A DNA stretch of 64,000 nt from Proteobacteria bacterium ST_bin11 (GCA_002083615.1 MSXO01000012.1:76911-140910); one strand, 5' to 3'; shown: positions 9,331 to 19,508, counted from the first letter of the stretch. Numbers and translations are program-made. The notes: a model not told the origin generated them from the sequence alone.

Positions 9331-9852
9331 ATGCTGGTTACCGCCGCTTCCAATCCAACGTCTCTCTACAGGCTAACCGGTCGTAGCGCGGTCGTGTCCG
9401 GCGAACAAGCAACTGTCGAACCCATCACCCAAACCGCGAAAAGCCCAAGCACCACGTCAGACCAATACACTCCTGAACAGCTAAAGCAAATTGCGGAGCT
9501 TAAAGCTCGCGACCAGGAAGTACGCGCCCATGAACAAGCCCATTTAAGCGCCGCTGGCGGTATCGCCGTCAGTGGTGCACGGTTCACCTTTGTGACAGGC
9601 CCGGATGGTCAACGCTATGCCACAGGGGGCGAAGTGAGCATTGATGTCTCTGAGGTTGCCGGGGACCCAGAAGCAACCCTGCGTAAAGCCGATACCATTC
9701 GCCGTGCGGCTTTAGCCCCCGCCAATCCATCAGGCGCGGATCTAAGCATCGCTGCCAAGGCTGCGGCAATGGCGAATAAAGCCCGTGGGGAATTGCTAAA
9801 TTCGCAAAAACAACCCAGCCGTTACGGCGAGCTTATCGATCTCAGGGCGTGA
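9331..9852 (+). CDS. putative metalloprotease of the SprA-related / CJM1_0395 family
   Basis: The 173-residue protein has a low-complexity Ser/Thr/Gln N-terminus, then RDQEVRAHEQAHLSAAGG with a zincin-like HEQAH motif (about residues 69-73). Next come FTFVTGPDGQRYATGGEVSIDVS, here a conserved-looking block, and DPEATLRKADTIRRAALAP. This arrangement is known from the SprA-related putative metalloprotease family of unknown substrate. It ends immediately before the convergent PilZ gene (9852/9853). Confidence 0.75.
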   Translation: MLVTAASNPTSLYRLTGRSAVVSGEQATVEPITQTAKSPSTTSDQYTPEQLKQIAELKARDQEVRAHEQAHLSAAGGIAVSGARFTFVTGPDGQRYATGGEVSIDVSEVAGDPEATLRKADTIRRAALAPANPSGADLSIAAKAAAMANKARGELLNSQKQPSRYGELIDLRA

Positions 9853-10122
9853 TCAACTCGGTGTAAACTCCAGACCAAATCCCACGCCCGGCTCTACCCT
9901 TACCACCACAGCACTTTGTATCGGCGCATCGTCGAATTCGGTGGTTTGCACTTCCACGAGGGCACCAATCGGCGGAATTAATTCGTTGGCACAGAGTAAA
10001 AACAAGCCTGTTTCTGAAAAGTCTCTCATATCGACAACCACAGCCTCTGATGAAGCCGGCACCACCATTCTGATTTTGGCACGATGCTTTAGGCGCGGGT
10101 GCCTGCGCTTGTTATCAATCAC
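9853..10122 (-). CDS. PilZ-domain c-di-GMP-binding protein
   Basis: Single-domain PilZ protein of 89 residues. The RRHPR arginine motif (residues about 6-10) and DFSETGLFL (the D/NxSxxG motif) are the usual c-di-GMP contacts. It probably acts as a small effector or adaptor for motility or surface behaviour; the target cannot be inferred from neighbours. Confidence 0.85.
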   Translation of the reverse strand: MIDNKRRHPRLKHRAKIRMVVPASSEAVVVDMRDFSETGLFLLCANELIPPIGALVEVQTTEFDDAPIQSAVVVRVEPGVGFGLEFTPS

Positions 10123-10213
10123 GAATTCTCCTGGATCGTTTCGGTTCTAATGCAAGTGATAGTATGAAAGTATGCATATGTCAAACGGCAATCAGCCGGG
10201 AATCTCCTACCTG

Positions 10214-11440
10214 TTAGATGGCCCCCCGTAAAAACAAATACAGCCCCAAAGCTACCATCACCAAGCCGCTGAGTAATTTCAGCCAACGGCCATGTTTTTC
10301 CTGCAGGCGGTTTTGACTCAGTGTCATGATGCCTATCCCCAACACCATCACGTCGTCGAACATATAAGCCAGATTGTACAGCAATAAGTAGCCGTAATAG
10401 TCCAGCTCGCTTAATTCCCGCAGCGTAAGGATACGCGTGTAAAGAGCCGGAAAGCCGGAGGTACACAGCAACTCGACGATCTGCACCAACAGTGCCAGCA
10501 CTATGGCACCCATTATTGCGCCCGCCAAATTTTCGGCTTGCAGAATTCGCCGGATCCGATTGTAGATGCCGGGTTTGGCGGACACTGGAATCGACAAGGA
10601 CACTCCCACGCCAAACGCCCAAAAATCCTTCAGATTGATCGCACCCGCTAGCACCGCAATGGCCGCAATAGCCAATTCCGACCCGCGCGACAAGCCAATT
10701 AGCAAGAATAGATTCAACCAGGCCGCCATGAACACGAAATAAGCCAGTCCTTCCACCACCACAAAAGTTCCTGCCACGGCCAACATCCTGGGCCGATTTT
10801 GCATCGGTGCCAGCATCGAAATCATCAGAATCAGTACCCACATCGAGCAGGGATTAAAACCGTCTAGCACGCCCATAGCCAACGTGAAGGCAGGCAATCC
10901 CACCTCTTCAAGATCAATCCGCCTACCGAACAAATTCACCGCAAACACCTCGGACTCCGGACCAGCTTGCTGGCTAACCGGCGCATCGCAAGATTCGCTG
11001 ATCTGCACTTCGCAGCTACCCGTTTCAGGGTCTGGATTTTCAGTCTTTCGGAGATCTGCACGCAAAGCGCTGCGAATCAAACGGTCACTGCCGACTTGTT
11101 CCGAATAGCCGACGATATACTCGCCCCGCACCAGAAATGTCGGCAATCTGATTGGCCCTGCTTGTCGGGATTCGGCAATCTGCTGTAAACGCTGCAAAGC
11201 TGCTGGCGCTTCAGTGATATTGCGAATCACGATCCGCAAATCGGCTTGCTCACGCTGCAACTCAGTCAAAAATTGTTCCGCTTGCTGACAATGAGGACAG
11301 CCGTCACGCACAAAGGCTTCGATATCCACTGGGCTTTCGACAGCGCCGCTCGCCCGCATTATCAGCGATAGCGATAGCAACAGCGTCAAACCTAAACGCA
11401 TCAGTACCGACGGTAGCTGACTAGGGTATTCCGAAAACAT
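10214..11440 (-). CDS. thioredoxin/glutaredoxin-like domain fused to a CcdA-like membrane domain
   Basis: After a signal sequence (a second start at 11401, MRLGLTLLLSLSLI, is also possible) comes a thioredoxin-fold domain with active site CPHC and cis-Pro-type segment RLPTFLV. A multi-span membrane domain follows. It carries Cys in GFNPCSMWVL and in ELLCTSGFPALYTRIL, the two positions used by CcdA/DsbD-type electron carriers. Inference: moves reducing power across the inner membrane to an extracytoplasmic thiol domain. The long frame beginning at 11569 overlaps the divergent PBP gene and is unlikely. Confidence 0.78.
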   Translation of the reverse strand: MFSEYPSQLPSVLMRLGLTLLLSLSLIMRASGAVESPVDIEAFVRDGCPHCQQAEQFLTELQREQADLRIVIRNITEAPAALQRLQQIAESRQAGPIRLPTFLVRGEYIVGYSEQVGSDRLIRSALRADLRKTENPDPETGSCEVQISESCDAPVSQQAGPESEVFAVNLFGRRIDLEEVGLPAFTLAMGVLDGFNPCSMWVLILMISMLAPMQNRPRMLAVAGTFVVVEGLAYFVFMAAWLNLFLLIGLSRGSELAIAAIAVLAGAINLKDFWAFGVGVSLSIPVSAKPGIYNRIRRILQAENLAGAIMGAIVLALLVQIVELLCTSGFPALYTRILTLRELSELDYYGYLLLYNLAYMFDDVMVLGIGIMTLSQNRLQEKHGRWLKLLSGLVMVALGLYLFLRGAI

Positions 11441-11611
11441 TTTAAGTATTGGCACTCGCCTATCCTCCCCAACAGTTCCAGCAATGTGTACGGACACGCT
11501 CAATTTATTAGATAATAACAAGTTAATTGCATGCACCGAACCAGCAGGTGCAATTTCCGCCCCATACACAGCCTGCCGCCAAATGCCGGTGGCGAGATCA
11601 GAACCGACTTA

Positions 11612-13945
11612 ATGGCCAGACGACCCAGAAGTACTAAATCAACCGTTAGACGCAGAAAATCGAAACCGCAAACATCATGGCTGAAGCGCTCGCTTGTCTC
11701 CCTGTTGTTAGTAGCGGCTTTTGTATTAGCCGCTTATGTCAGTTACCTCGATTACACGGTTCGCGAACAGTTCGAAGGCAAGCGCTGGTCCATCCCCGCC
11801 CGCGTCTATGCTAGTCCGGTGGAGCTCTATGCCGGTTACGAAATCTCCAGTAAAAACCTGGAAGACTTGTTGTTGGAATTGCACTATCGCCAGGATCCCC
11901 AATTGGCCGGTGAAGGCTCTTACTATGGCAAGGGCGGCCAAATCAACATCCGCACTCGCGCCTTCAATTTTGGCAATACGCCTCAGGAAAGCCGCAAGAT
12001 CAGTGTTAGTTTCACTGGCAGCGGCATCGGCAGTATTAACGACGCCAGCACCGGCGAGAGTTTGGCCATCGTGCGCATGGACCCGGTGCAAATCGGCAGT
12101 TTTTACCCAACCCGCAAAGAAGACCGGATTCTGATTAAGCTGGACGAAGCCCCGCAAACCTTGGTGCAAGGCCTACTATCTACCGAAGACAAGGACTTTT
12201 ACAACCATTTTGGCATATCGCCCAAGGGCATCGTCCGCGCCATGTGGTCGAACGTAAAAGCCGGCGGCATGGTGCAAGGTGGCAGTACCATCACCCAGCA
12301 GTTGGTGAAAAACTTTTTCCTGAATCCTAAGCGTACGCTGCGTCGCAAGCTTAAGGAAGCGTTGATGTCGTTTATTCTGGAATATCGGTACAGCAAGGAT
12401 GAAATTCTGGAAGCCTATCTTAACGAAATTTTCTTGGGTCAAGACGGTGCCAGCGCTGTGCATGGCTTTGGTTTAGCCAGTGAGTTTTATTTTGGTCAAT
12501 CGTTAAAAACGCTAAACCTGCATCAAGTCGCCACTTTGGTGGCCTTGGTCCGTGGACCCTCCGAGTACGATCCACGCCGCAACCCAGAACACACGCTGGA
12601 ACGCCGCAACATCGTATTGGATGCGATGCACGTCGAAGGTTTTATTGATGAACAGCAAGTGAGCGAAGCTAAAAAACAGCCGATTGGCGTCGCGACGGTG
12701 ATTCATCGCTCGGCCAATCGCTATCCGGGATTTATCGATTTGGTCAAACGCCAATTGAAACAGGAATATAAAGAGGACGATTTAACCTCGGAAGGCTTGC
12801 GCATTGTTACCACCTTGGATACCCGCATTCAAGACACCTTGGAAAAGTCCATCGCTAGCAAATTGAAACAGTTGGAGAGAAGTCCGAAAAGTAACGATCT
12901 GGAAACCGCCGCCATCGTTACCCGTCGCGACAGCGGCGAGATCGTCGCGCTAGCCGGCGGGCGCGACGCCGACGATACCGGTTTCAATCGCGCGCTTGAT
13001 GCGGTGCGACCAATAGGTTCGCTGATTAAGCCGGTGGTGTATTTGACCGCGCTGGAATATCCGGATCGCTACACCATCGCCACGCCGATCAGCGACACTC
13101 GTCTGGAAATCCCCGCCGAAAAAGGCAAAACCTGGTCGCCTGACAATTACGATAATCAGGAACACGGCATCGTGCCGCTGCACAAAGCCCTGGCGCATTC
13201 CTACAATATGGCGACGGTGCGGATAGGTATGGACATTGGCTTGGCCAAAGTTGCTAACACCTTAAAAAGTATGGGCGTCAGCCGGCCGGTGGATTTGTTT
13301 CCGTCATTCTTGTTGGGCGCGCAGCCTTTGACGCCGCTGGAAGTTACTCAGCTATATCAAACTTTGGCGGGGGACGGCTATGCGACCCCGCTGCGTTCCA
13401 TAAGGGCGGTAAACGCTGCCGACGGCAAGGCCTTACAAAGCTACCCTTTTACCGTGCGCCAAGCGGTCGATCCGGCGGCCAGCTTTATCACCAATACCAT
13501 TTTGCAGGAAGTGATGTACGCCGGCACCGGCCACTCGGCCTATAACTATCTACCGCAAAACATGGCATTAGTCGGCAAAACCGGCACCACCAATCAATTG
13601 CGCGACAGCTGGTTTGCCGGTTTTAGCGGCGACTTTCTGTCCGTGGTCTGGGTTGGCCGCGACGACAATAAACCCACCGGATTGACCGGTGGAACCGGCG
13701 CCTTACAAATCTGGTCCGAGCTGATGCGGCAAGTATCCAAAAAACCGGTCAGTCTGGTGCCGCCCGATAATGTGCAGATGACCTGGATAGATGCAGCTAG
13801 CGGTTTACTGAGCAACGAGGGATGTCCCGGAGCCAAACTGATGCCATTTGTGGATGGCTCGGGACCCAGTCAGTTTGCCGAGTGTGGCGCAAGCGCTGAA
13901 CCAGAATCCGGCGAAAGCTGGCTTAATAACCTGAACCCTTTTTAA
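11612..13945 (+). CDS. mrcB: penicillin-binding protein 1B (bifunctional transglycosylase/transpeptidase)
   Basis: Class A PBP that polymerises and cross-links peptidoglycan. The start ATG at 11612 (MARRPRSTKS) precedes a basic cytoplasmic tail and one membrane anchor (SLVSLLLVAAFVLAAYVSYL). A UB2H-like region (VELYAGYEISSKNLEDLLLE) marks it as the 1B type. GT51 follows with TEDKDFYNHFG and QGGSTITQQLVKNFFL. Transpeptidase motifs are SLIK (about residue 470), SYN (about 530) and KTGTTN (about 655). It is followed by lolA after 2 bp. Confidence 0.96.
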   Translation: MARRPRSTKSTVRRRKSKPQTSWLKRSLVSLLLVAAFVLAAYVSYLDYTVREQFEGKRWSIPARVYASPVELYAGYEISSKNLEDLLLELHYRQDPQLAGEGSYYGKGGQINIRTRAFNFGNTPQESRKISVSFTGSGIGSINDASTGESLAIVRMDPVQIGSFYPTRKEDRILIKLDEAPQTLVQGLLSTEDKDFYNHFGISPKGIVRAMWSNVKAGGMVQGGSTITQQLVKNFFLNPKRTLRRKLKEALMSFILEYRYSKDEILEAYLNEIFLGQDGASAVHGFGLASEFYFGQSLKTLNLHQVATLVALVRGPSEYDPRRNPEHTLERRNIVLDAMHVEGFIDEQQVSEAKKQPIGVATVIHRSANRYPGFIDLVKRQLKQEYKEDDLTSEGLRIVTTLDTRIQDTLEKSIASKLKQLERSPKSNDLETAAIVTRRDSGEIVALAGGRDADDTGFNRALDAVRPIGSLIKPVVYLTALEYPDRYTIATPISDTRLEIPAEKGKTWSPDNYDNQEHGIVPLHKALAHSYNMATVRIGMDIGLAKVANTLKSMGVSRPVDLFPSFLLGAQPLTPLEVTQLYQTLAGDGYATPLRSIRAVNAADGKALQSYPFTVRQAVDPAASFITNTILQEVMYAGTGHSAYNYLPQNMALVGKTGTTNQLRDSWFAGFSGDFLSVVWVGRDDNKPTGLTGGTGALQIWSELMRQVSKKPVSLVPPDNVQMTWIDAASGLLSNEGCPGAKLMPFVDGSGPSQFAECGASAEPESGESWLNNLNPF

Positions 13946-13947
13946 TT

Positions 13948-14574
13948 ATGTTTTTTAAACCCGTTTTTGCTCTGATTTTCCTGATTGCCACTAGCACTGC
14001 AACCTGGGCCGACGATGCGCCGATTACCCGACTGAAAAACTTTTTAGCCGGCAGCAGTTCCTTGACGGCGGATTTTAAACAAATCAGTTTCGATAAAAGT
14101 GGTCGTCCCGCGCAAAACAGCTTCGGCAAGTTCTATCTGAGCCGACCCGGCAAATTTCGCTGGAATTATCAAAAACCGTTTGTGCAAGAGATCGTATCCA
14201 ACGTCGGCAAAGTCTGGTTTTATGACGCCGACCTGGAACAAGTAACAGTAAAGCAGCTCGACGACTCCCTCGGCTCTACCCCCGCTTTATTGTTGACTGG
14301 CGACGTGGATATAGAAGAGAAGTTTATCCTGCAGGAACAAGGCAAGGAAGACGATGGCATGAATTGGGTGAAACTATCACCAAAGAACGAAGAAAGCGGT
14401 TTTAAATACATTCTGATTGGCCTAAACGGCAACCAGTTGGGCGGCATGGAACTGAGTGACAATTTCGGCCAATTAACCCGAATTTATTTCTCCAACATCC
14501 AGCTCAATCCCAAGCTAGACGAAGCCTTGTTCAATTTCAAAGCCCCAAAGGGTGCGGACGTTTTCGAAAACTAA
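13948..14574 (+). CDS. lolA: outer-membrane lipoprotein carrier protein LolA
   Basis: Periplasmic chaperone that ferries lipoproteins from LolCDE to LolB. It has an N-terminal signal peptide (MFFKPVFALIFLIATSTATW) followed by the LolA signature: SLTADFKQISF, GKFYLSRPGKFRWNYQKPF, YDADLEQVTVKQ. The 208 residues match the family. It starts 2 bp after mrcB, so the two genes are probably cotranscribed. Confidence 0.95.
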   Translation: MFFKPVFALIFLIATSTATWADDAPITRLKNFLAGSSSLTADFKQISFDKSGRPAQNSFGKFYLSRPGKFRWNYQKPFVQEIVSNVGKVWFYDADLEQVTVKQLDDSLGSTPALLLTGDVDIEEKFILQEQGKEDDGMNWVKLSPKNEESGFKYILIGLNGNQLGGMELSDNFGQLTRIYFSNIQLNPKLDEALFNFKAPKGADVFEN

Positions 14575-14580
14575 GCTTAT

Positions 14581-16365
14581 TCAAGCCGGCTTACTGATGC
14601 CCAGCTTTTCCATTCGCGACCGCAAAGTAGTGGATGGCACGCCCAAAATCTTCGCCGCACCCTGATTGCCGGCAATCCGCCACGAGGTTGCTTCCAACGC
14701 CTTTAGAATGTGCGCGCGTTCGGCTTCGTCCAGCGTGACTATCGGGGCTGCGGTGGGCGCACCAGCCCCCATCAGATTCACACAATCGACTGCGGCCAAT
14801 TGACTGCCCTTGGTCAAAATCACCGCGCGTTCGATGATATGTTGCAGTTCGCGAATATTGCCGGGCCAGAAATAGCTTTGCAAATCGGCCATCATCCGTT
14901 CTGGGATCGACTGAATTTTCTTGCCAAATTTTGCCGCATACTTATCGATGAAATGTTTCACCAAAAACGGAACATCTTCCTTGCGTTCGCGCAGGGGCGG
15001 TAAATTGATGGGGAAGACATTCAGACGGTAATACAAATCGGCCCGGAATTTACCCTGCTGCGAAAACTGCGCCAGATCCCTGTGAGTGGCGGCAATTACC
15101 CGCACATCACAGGTGAGAGTTTGGGTGCCGCCGACCCGTTCGAACTCGCCTTCCTGCAGTACCCGCAACAGTTTGGCCTGCATTTCCAACGGCAGTTCGC
15201 CGATTTCATCCAAAAACAAAGTGCCACCGTTCGCCAGTTCAAAACGCCCAAGCTTGCGGGCAATCGCCCCGGTAAACGAACCTTTCTCATGACCGAACAA
15301 CTCGCTTTCGGCCAGGTTTTCCGGAATTGTCGCGCAATTCAATTTCACCAAGGTCTTGTCTTTGCGGGCACTGAGATTGTGGATCGCCCGGGCAATCAAC
15401 TCCTTGCCGGTGCCGGTCTCGCCAGTGATCAACACGGTCGCATCAGTGCCAGCTACCTGCCTAACCAGATCCATAGCTTGATGCAATGCCGGCGAATTTC
15501 CAATCAATTCCTCGCCGTCCCGACTGGCCAACACTTCTTCTTGAAGATAAAGATTAATACCCCGCAAGGTGTTGCACTCCGCTTCCGCCTGTTGCCGGGC
15601 CTTGCGTTCGTTGATGTCGCGCAGGATCAGGATGTAAAGCTTCTGGCCGACCGCTTCTACACGGGAAATAGTGGCTTCGATCGGAAAGCTGCTCTCGTCG
15701 GCGCGCAACGCACTCATCCCTTCGGAGACCCAGATGGCTTGCTCCGCCGGCACGCCGTTACGGAAATTCGTCAGGGTTTTGTAAAGCTCGGGCGACAAGA
15801 AGCGATCTACCGCCCGCCCAATGTTGTCGGCGGCTTTACAACGAAACATCTGTTCCGCCGCTGTGTTGAACAAGGTAATTCGCCCAGTTTCATCCAGCGT
15901 CAAAATAGCATCCATCGCGTTTTCGAAAATCCGCGACAGGCGCTGCTCTTTTTCTTGCAACTCCAACTTCAACTTTTGCAACGTCAAGTGGGTTTGGACG
16001 CGGGCAAGCACCTCTTCGTATTGAAACGGCTTGGTGATGTAATCGACTGCCCCGACTTGAAAACCTTTTAGTTTATCGGCGGTATCTGCCAAGGCCGTCA
16101 TGAATAACACCGGAATATCGCGGGTCGTCGGAATGGTTTTCAAGGTCTGGCAGACAGTAAAGCCGTCCATGCCCGGCATCAGTACATCCAGCAAAATCAG
16201 GTCAGGCAGTTGCGCCACGGCTTGCACTAACGCCACTTCCCCGGTTTCCGCGCGCAGCACGTCAAAGCCGGCTTCATCGACCAAGCCCGCCAACTCTTCC
16301 AGATTGACCGGATTGTCGTCCAACATCAAAATTAAGGGCTTATCCCGCTGCCGCTCATGAGTCAT
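14581..16365 (-). CDS. sigma-54-dependent response regulator (REC-PAS-AAA+-Fis HTH)
   Basis: NtrC-class activator with an extra PAS domain. REC: acidic pair in LDDNP, phospho-acceptor Asp in LILLDVLMPGMDG (about residue 55), Lys in YITKPF. PAS at about 140-255. AAA+ domain: Walker A GETGTGKE (about 317), GSFTGA (variant of the sigma-54 contact loop GAFTGA), Walker B GGTLFLDEIGE. C-terminal Fis-type HTH: GAAKILGVPSTTLRSRM. It lies 36 bp after the hybrid kinase, its likely partner. The target promoters are not identifiable here. Confidence 0.92.
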   Translation of the reverse strand: MTHERQRDKPLILMLDDNPVNLEELAGLVDEAGFDVLRAETGEVALVQAVAQLPDLILLDVLMPGMDGFTVCQTLKTIPTTRDIPVLFMTALADTADKLKGFQVGAVDYITKPFQYEEVLARVQTHLTLQKLKLELQEKEQRLSRIFENAMDAILTLDETGRITLFNTAAEQMFRCKAADNIGRAVDRFLSPELYKTLTNFRNGVPAEQAIWVSEGMSALRADESSFPIEATISRVEAVGQKLYILILRDINERKARQQAEAECNTLRGINLYLQEEVLASRDGEELIGNSPALHQAMDLVRQVAGTDATVLITGETGTGKELIARAIHNLSARKDKTLVKLNCATIPENLAESELFGHEKGSFTGAIARKLGRFELANGGTLFLDEIGELPLEMQAKLLRVLQEGEFERVGGTQTLTCDVRVIAATHRDLAQFSQQGKFRADLYYRLNVFPINLPPLRERKEDVPFLVKHFIDKYAAKFGKKIQSIPERMMADLQSYFWPGNIRELQHIIERAVILTKGSQLAAVDCVNLMGAGAPTAAPIVTLDEAERAHILKALEATSWRIAGNQGAAKILGVPSTTLRSRMEKLGISKPA

Positions 16366-16401
16366 GCCTTTCTCCTTCTCTCCAACACATAGTCGGCAAT
16401 A

Positions 16402-19053
16402 TCATTCCTGAAATTCTTGCAAGTAGTCCTGAATGGCCGGCTGCAGCCGGATACTTGCTTGTTGCAGCAACTCATAACTGGCAGCCGCATCCCGAAACGT
16501 AGCCTCGTGGCCCATCGTTTCCAGCAGTTGGGCAATCTTGCCGAATGGGAACGCGCCGATGCTGTTCGCGGAGCTTTTCAGCGTATGTGCTGATAGTCTT
16601 AATAAATCCGCGTCCTGGCGTTGTATCGCATCCGCGAGGTCATTTAACAAGGGCGCAGACTGCTCTTGAAACAAGGTCATCATTTTGCACAACATCTGCT
16701 GCCTGCCGCGCACCCGATTTAAAGCTTGCTGCCAATCCAGCGCAGGCTCGGCTAATGCCGCCGAGGCTATGCTATGGTTATCTGCTTGTTCTGTTCCCGC
16801 CATATTCCAGCACTCCACCATTGCCAACAAATCCTGTTCTTGCACTGGTTTGGCGATGTAATCGTCCATACCCACAGCCAAACAGCGTTCCCTATCACCT
16901 TTCAAGGCATGTGCGGTCATCGCAATAATACGCATGTGTTTGCCGGTCTCACGTTCACCGGCGCGAATAGCCTCGGTCGCCTGAAAACCATCCATCACAG
17001 GCATCTGAACATCCATTAAGATCAGATCGAAAACGCTATCGTTAGCCAATAAATCGAGCACTTCCTGACCATTATTGGCCACCTTGACGATATGACCTCT
17101 CTCTTCCAGCAGCACGACCGCCATGTATTGATTAACCGGATTATCTTCCGCCAACAAAATGTTTAACTTACGGGTCGGCTCCGTTAATAACTTTGGCAAG
17201 TTGTCAATCGCTTTGGCGGCAGACTTGCCCAGCGCCGACTGGATTGCATTCCATAGTTCGGAATGCTTAACCGGTTTACGCACGTACATGGTAATGCCCA
17301 AATCATGGCAGCGTTCGCAGTCATCCGGCCTGTCCGCGGAAGACAACATCATGATCGTTACGGGCTCTAAACTATGATCGTCTCGAATACTTTGCGCCAC
17401 CATGAAGCCATCCATGATCGGCATCATCGCGTCCAGCAGAATCAAGGCGTAAGATTCACCTGATTCCGCCATGCTGCGCAACGCCGCAATAGCCGCTTCA
17501 CCGCTGTCTACTGTAGTAGGACGCATGCCCCAATGAATCAATATTTCCGAAAACACCCGCAAATTAATCGCGTTATCGTCGACAATGAGTACAGGGAGCC
17601 CCTTAACCTCTATGAATGGGTGAATCGGCATATCGGACTCAGAAGGCGTATGCCGGTCAAATACCGCAGTGAAGAAAAAGGTACTACCTTTGTGCTCTTG
17701 GCTTTCCAGGGACAAATGCCCCCCCATCAATTCGACCAAACGCGAGGAAATGGATAAGCCTAATCCGGTGCCGCCAAACTTGCGGGTGGACGAGGCATCA
17801 ATTTGCGCAAACGCCTCGAAAATCAATTGCTGTTTATCGGGCGAGATGCCAATGCCGGTATCGCTGACGGCAATGCGCAGGCCAACCTTTTCATCGTCTC
17901 TCGCCTCCTGCTTGACCTGAACCACAATTTCGCCATGTTGGGTAAACTTGATCGCGTTTCCAACCAAATTGATGATCACTTGATTTAAGCGACCCACATC
18001 GCCAACCAAATCATCCGGTGTGTTGGGATCGACGCAGAGCATTAACTCCAGGCCTTTCTCATGGGTGTGTCCGCCTAACAGCTTTAGGGTATCGCCCAAG
18101 CTTTCCCGAAGCTTAAAGGGCGCGTGATCAAGCTCGAGCTTGCGAGCCTCGATCTTTGAAAAATCCAGAATATCGTTGACGATGCGCAGCAAGGCATCCG
18201 CCGAGCTGTTTGCCATGCCCAAAAACTCGCGCTGCTGCGGCGTGAGTTCCGTGCGCAAAGCTAAGCCGATCATGCCGATGATGCCGTTCATCGGTGTGCG
18301 GATTTCATGACTCATATTGGCCAAAAACTCGCTCTTCGCGCCGGCAGCTTGCAAAGCCGCATCACGGGCAGAAAGCAAGGCCTGACGCATTTTTTCTAAA
18401 TGTTCTGCCAAGGCCGCCACTTCGGTAATCTTGGTACCGGAATTAAATTGCCCGGTATGATTACCGGCGGCGATTTGTTCGGCCTCGTCGCGCAGACGCT
18501 CCAGCGGCAAAACCAGTTTGCGGCCAAACAGCCCAACCACCAACAGGGTCAAACACATGTAGATAGCCACAAAGTAGGCGCTGCGCTGATATACCGTGGC
18601 AATGTCGCGTTGAATCTGCCGCTCATCGTAACCTAACCTTAACATTGCCAACGAGCCGTCTTCTGGGTTCAGAATCGGCACTGCCAGGAAGTAAATATCG
18701 TCGTCATGTTCGCCGAAGAAAAAATCTTCTTGAAACTGCTGCTGAGCGTTGAGTTCGATGTCCGCGCGAATATTGCCGCGCTCGGTAGCGATTTCCGCAA
18801 ACGCCAAACGGCCATTCAACAGAAATTCGCCTAACAGACTTTGTAATTCGGCAGCCTTGGTATGGTCCAATCGCGGGGTCACCAAATTACTAAACAATAG
18901 GGCATCGGACCTGACGTAATTGACAAACTGCGCCTCCAAACTGGGCTTACTCACCCGATAAATACCGAAGAGCAAGACTGGCACCAACAGCAAATGAATA
19001 CCGACGACAGCCAGAATCATTCGGCCGTTAAAACTGTGAAAAAACCGACTCAT
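16402..19053 (-). CDS. hybrid sensor histidine kinase (HAMP-HisKA-HATPase-REC-REC-HPt)
   Basis: Inner-membrane sensor of the BarA-like tripartite type. Two membrane segments flank a periplasmic sensor of roughly 130 residues, then HAMP. HisKA box SHEIRTPMNG has its His near residue 248; HATPase boxes NLVGNAIKFT, DTGIGIS and GTGLGLSI follow. Two receivers have Asp in LILLDAMMP and LILMDVQMP, and the C-terminal HPt His is in SAHTLKSSANSIGA. The ATG at 19053 was chosen because it gives an ATGA overlap with the upstream periplasmic gene. The two receivers plus HPt imply a multistep relay to the downstream sigma-54 regulator. Confidence 0.92.
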   Translation of the reverse strand: MSRFFHSFNGRMILAVVGIHLLLVPVLLFGIYRVSKPSLEAQFVNYVRSDALLFSNLVTPRLDHTKAAELQSLLGEFLLNGRLAFAEIATERGNIRADIELNAQQQFQEDFFFGEHDDDIYFLAVPILNPEDGSLAMLRLGYDERQIQRDIATVYQRSAYFVAIYMCLTLLVVGLFGRKLVLPLERLRDEAEQIAAGNHTGQFNSGTKITEVAALAEHLEKMRQALLSARDAALQAAGAKSEFLANMSHEIRTPMNGIIGMIGLALRTELTPQQREFLGMANSSADALLRIVNDILDFSKIEARKLELDHAPFKLRESLGDTLKLLGGHTHEKGLELMLCVDPNTPDDLVGDVGRLNQVIINLVGNAIKFTQHGEIVVQVKQEARDDEKVGLRIAVSDTGIGISPDKQQLIFEAFAQIDASSTRKFGGTGLGLSISSRLVELMGGHLSLESQEHKGSTFFFTAVFDRHTPSESDMPIHPFIEVKGLPVLIVDDNAINLRVFSEILIHWGMRPTTVDSGEAAIAALRSMAESGESYALILLDAMMPIMDGFMVAQSIRDDHSLEPVTIMMLSSADRPDDCERCHDLGITMYVRKPVKHSELWNAIQSALGKSAAKAIDNLPKLLTEPTRKLNILLAEDNPVNQYMAVVLLEERGHIVKVANNGQEVLDLLANDSVFDLILMDVQMPVMDGFQATEAIRAGERETGKHMRIIAMTAHALKGDRERCLAVGMDDYIAKPVQEQDLLAMVECWNMAGTEQADNHSIASAALAEPALDWQQALNRVRGRQQMLCKMMTLFQEQSAPLLNDLADAIQRQDADLLRLSAHTLKSSANSIGAFPFGKIAQLLETMGHEATFRDAAASYELLQQASIRLQPAIQDYLQEFQE

Positions 19054-19508
19054 TCGAGGGCTCCTTGCCATAACACATTAACCGATTTAAGACCTTGGTG
19101 GGCCCTCACTTGATCCTCCCACAAATACGTGATGGTGCCGGGATTCTGCTGCAAAGTCTCAACCAAGTTTTTCAGATCGTTAAAACTTTCAGGTCGCTTA
19201 CCACCAAGACGGAAAACCACCGATATCGTCTGATTTTCATAGGCGTTAGCCGACATGAAAGCCACTTTCTGCAGAAATACTTCGAAAATTAACGGATCGC
19301 TAATATTTAACAAGGGGACCGGACGCTCCCCGTCTTTTTCCAACGGTACGCCCAAGAACAGTTTTCTGGCCTCCTGCACGGTCAAAGGCGGCATCGATGA
19401 ATTGGCGCCAGTAGCCAGCACCAGGGAATGACGAGTGATAGCGCAAAGGCTCTGCGCCCCAAGCAGCAATAGCAAAGCAATGACAAAGAGGCCACTCACC
19501 ACTTTCAT
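19050..19508 (-). CDS. periplasmic solute-binding-like protein (PBP-like fold), coupled to the kinase
   Basis: A small exported protein with a signal peptide (MKVVSGLFVIALLLLLGAQS). Its body resembles phosphate-type binding-protein fragments: VQEARKLFLGV, FLQKVAFMSANAYENQ, NPGTITYLWEDQ. It overlaps the outer-membrane gene upstream and the kinase downstream by ATGA at both ends, so three products are translationally linked. Inference: a ligand-binding accessory that presents a signal to the kinase's periplasmic domain. The ligand is unknown. Confidence 0.75.
   Translation of the reverse strand: MKVVSGLFVIALLLLLGAQSLCAITRHSLVLATGANSSMPPLTVQEARKLFLGVPLEKDGERPVPLLNISDPLIFEVFLQKVAFMSANAYENQTISVVFRLGGKRPESFNDLKNLVETLQQNPGTITYLWEDQVRAHQGLKSVNVLWQGALE

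Noticed and set aside
11532..11552. TGCACC-N9-GGTGCA, resembling an NtrC site
   Set aside because: NtrC sites have a 5-bp spacer; there is no sigma-54 promoter nearby and the genes (thiol membrane protein, PBP1b) are not nitrogen-related.
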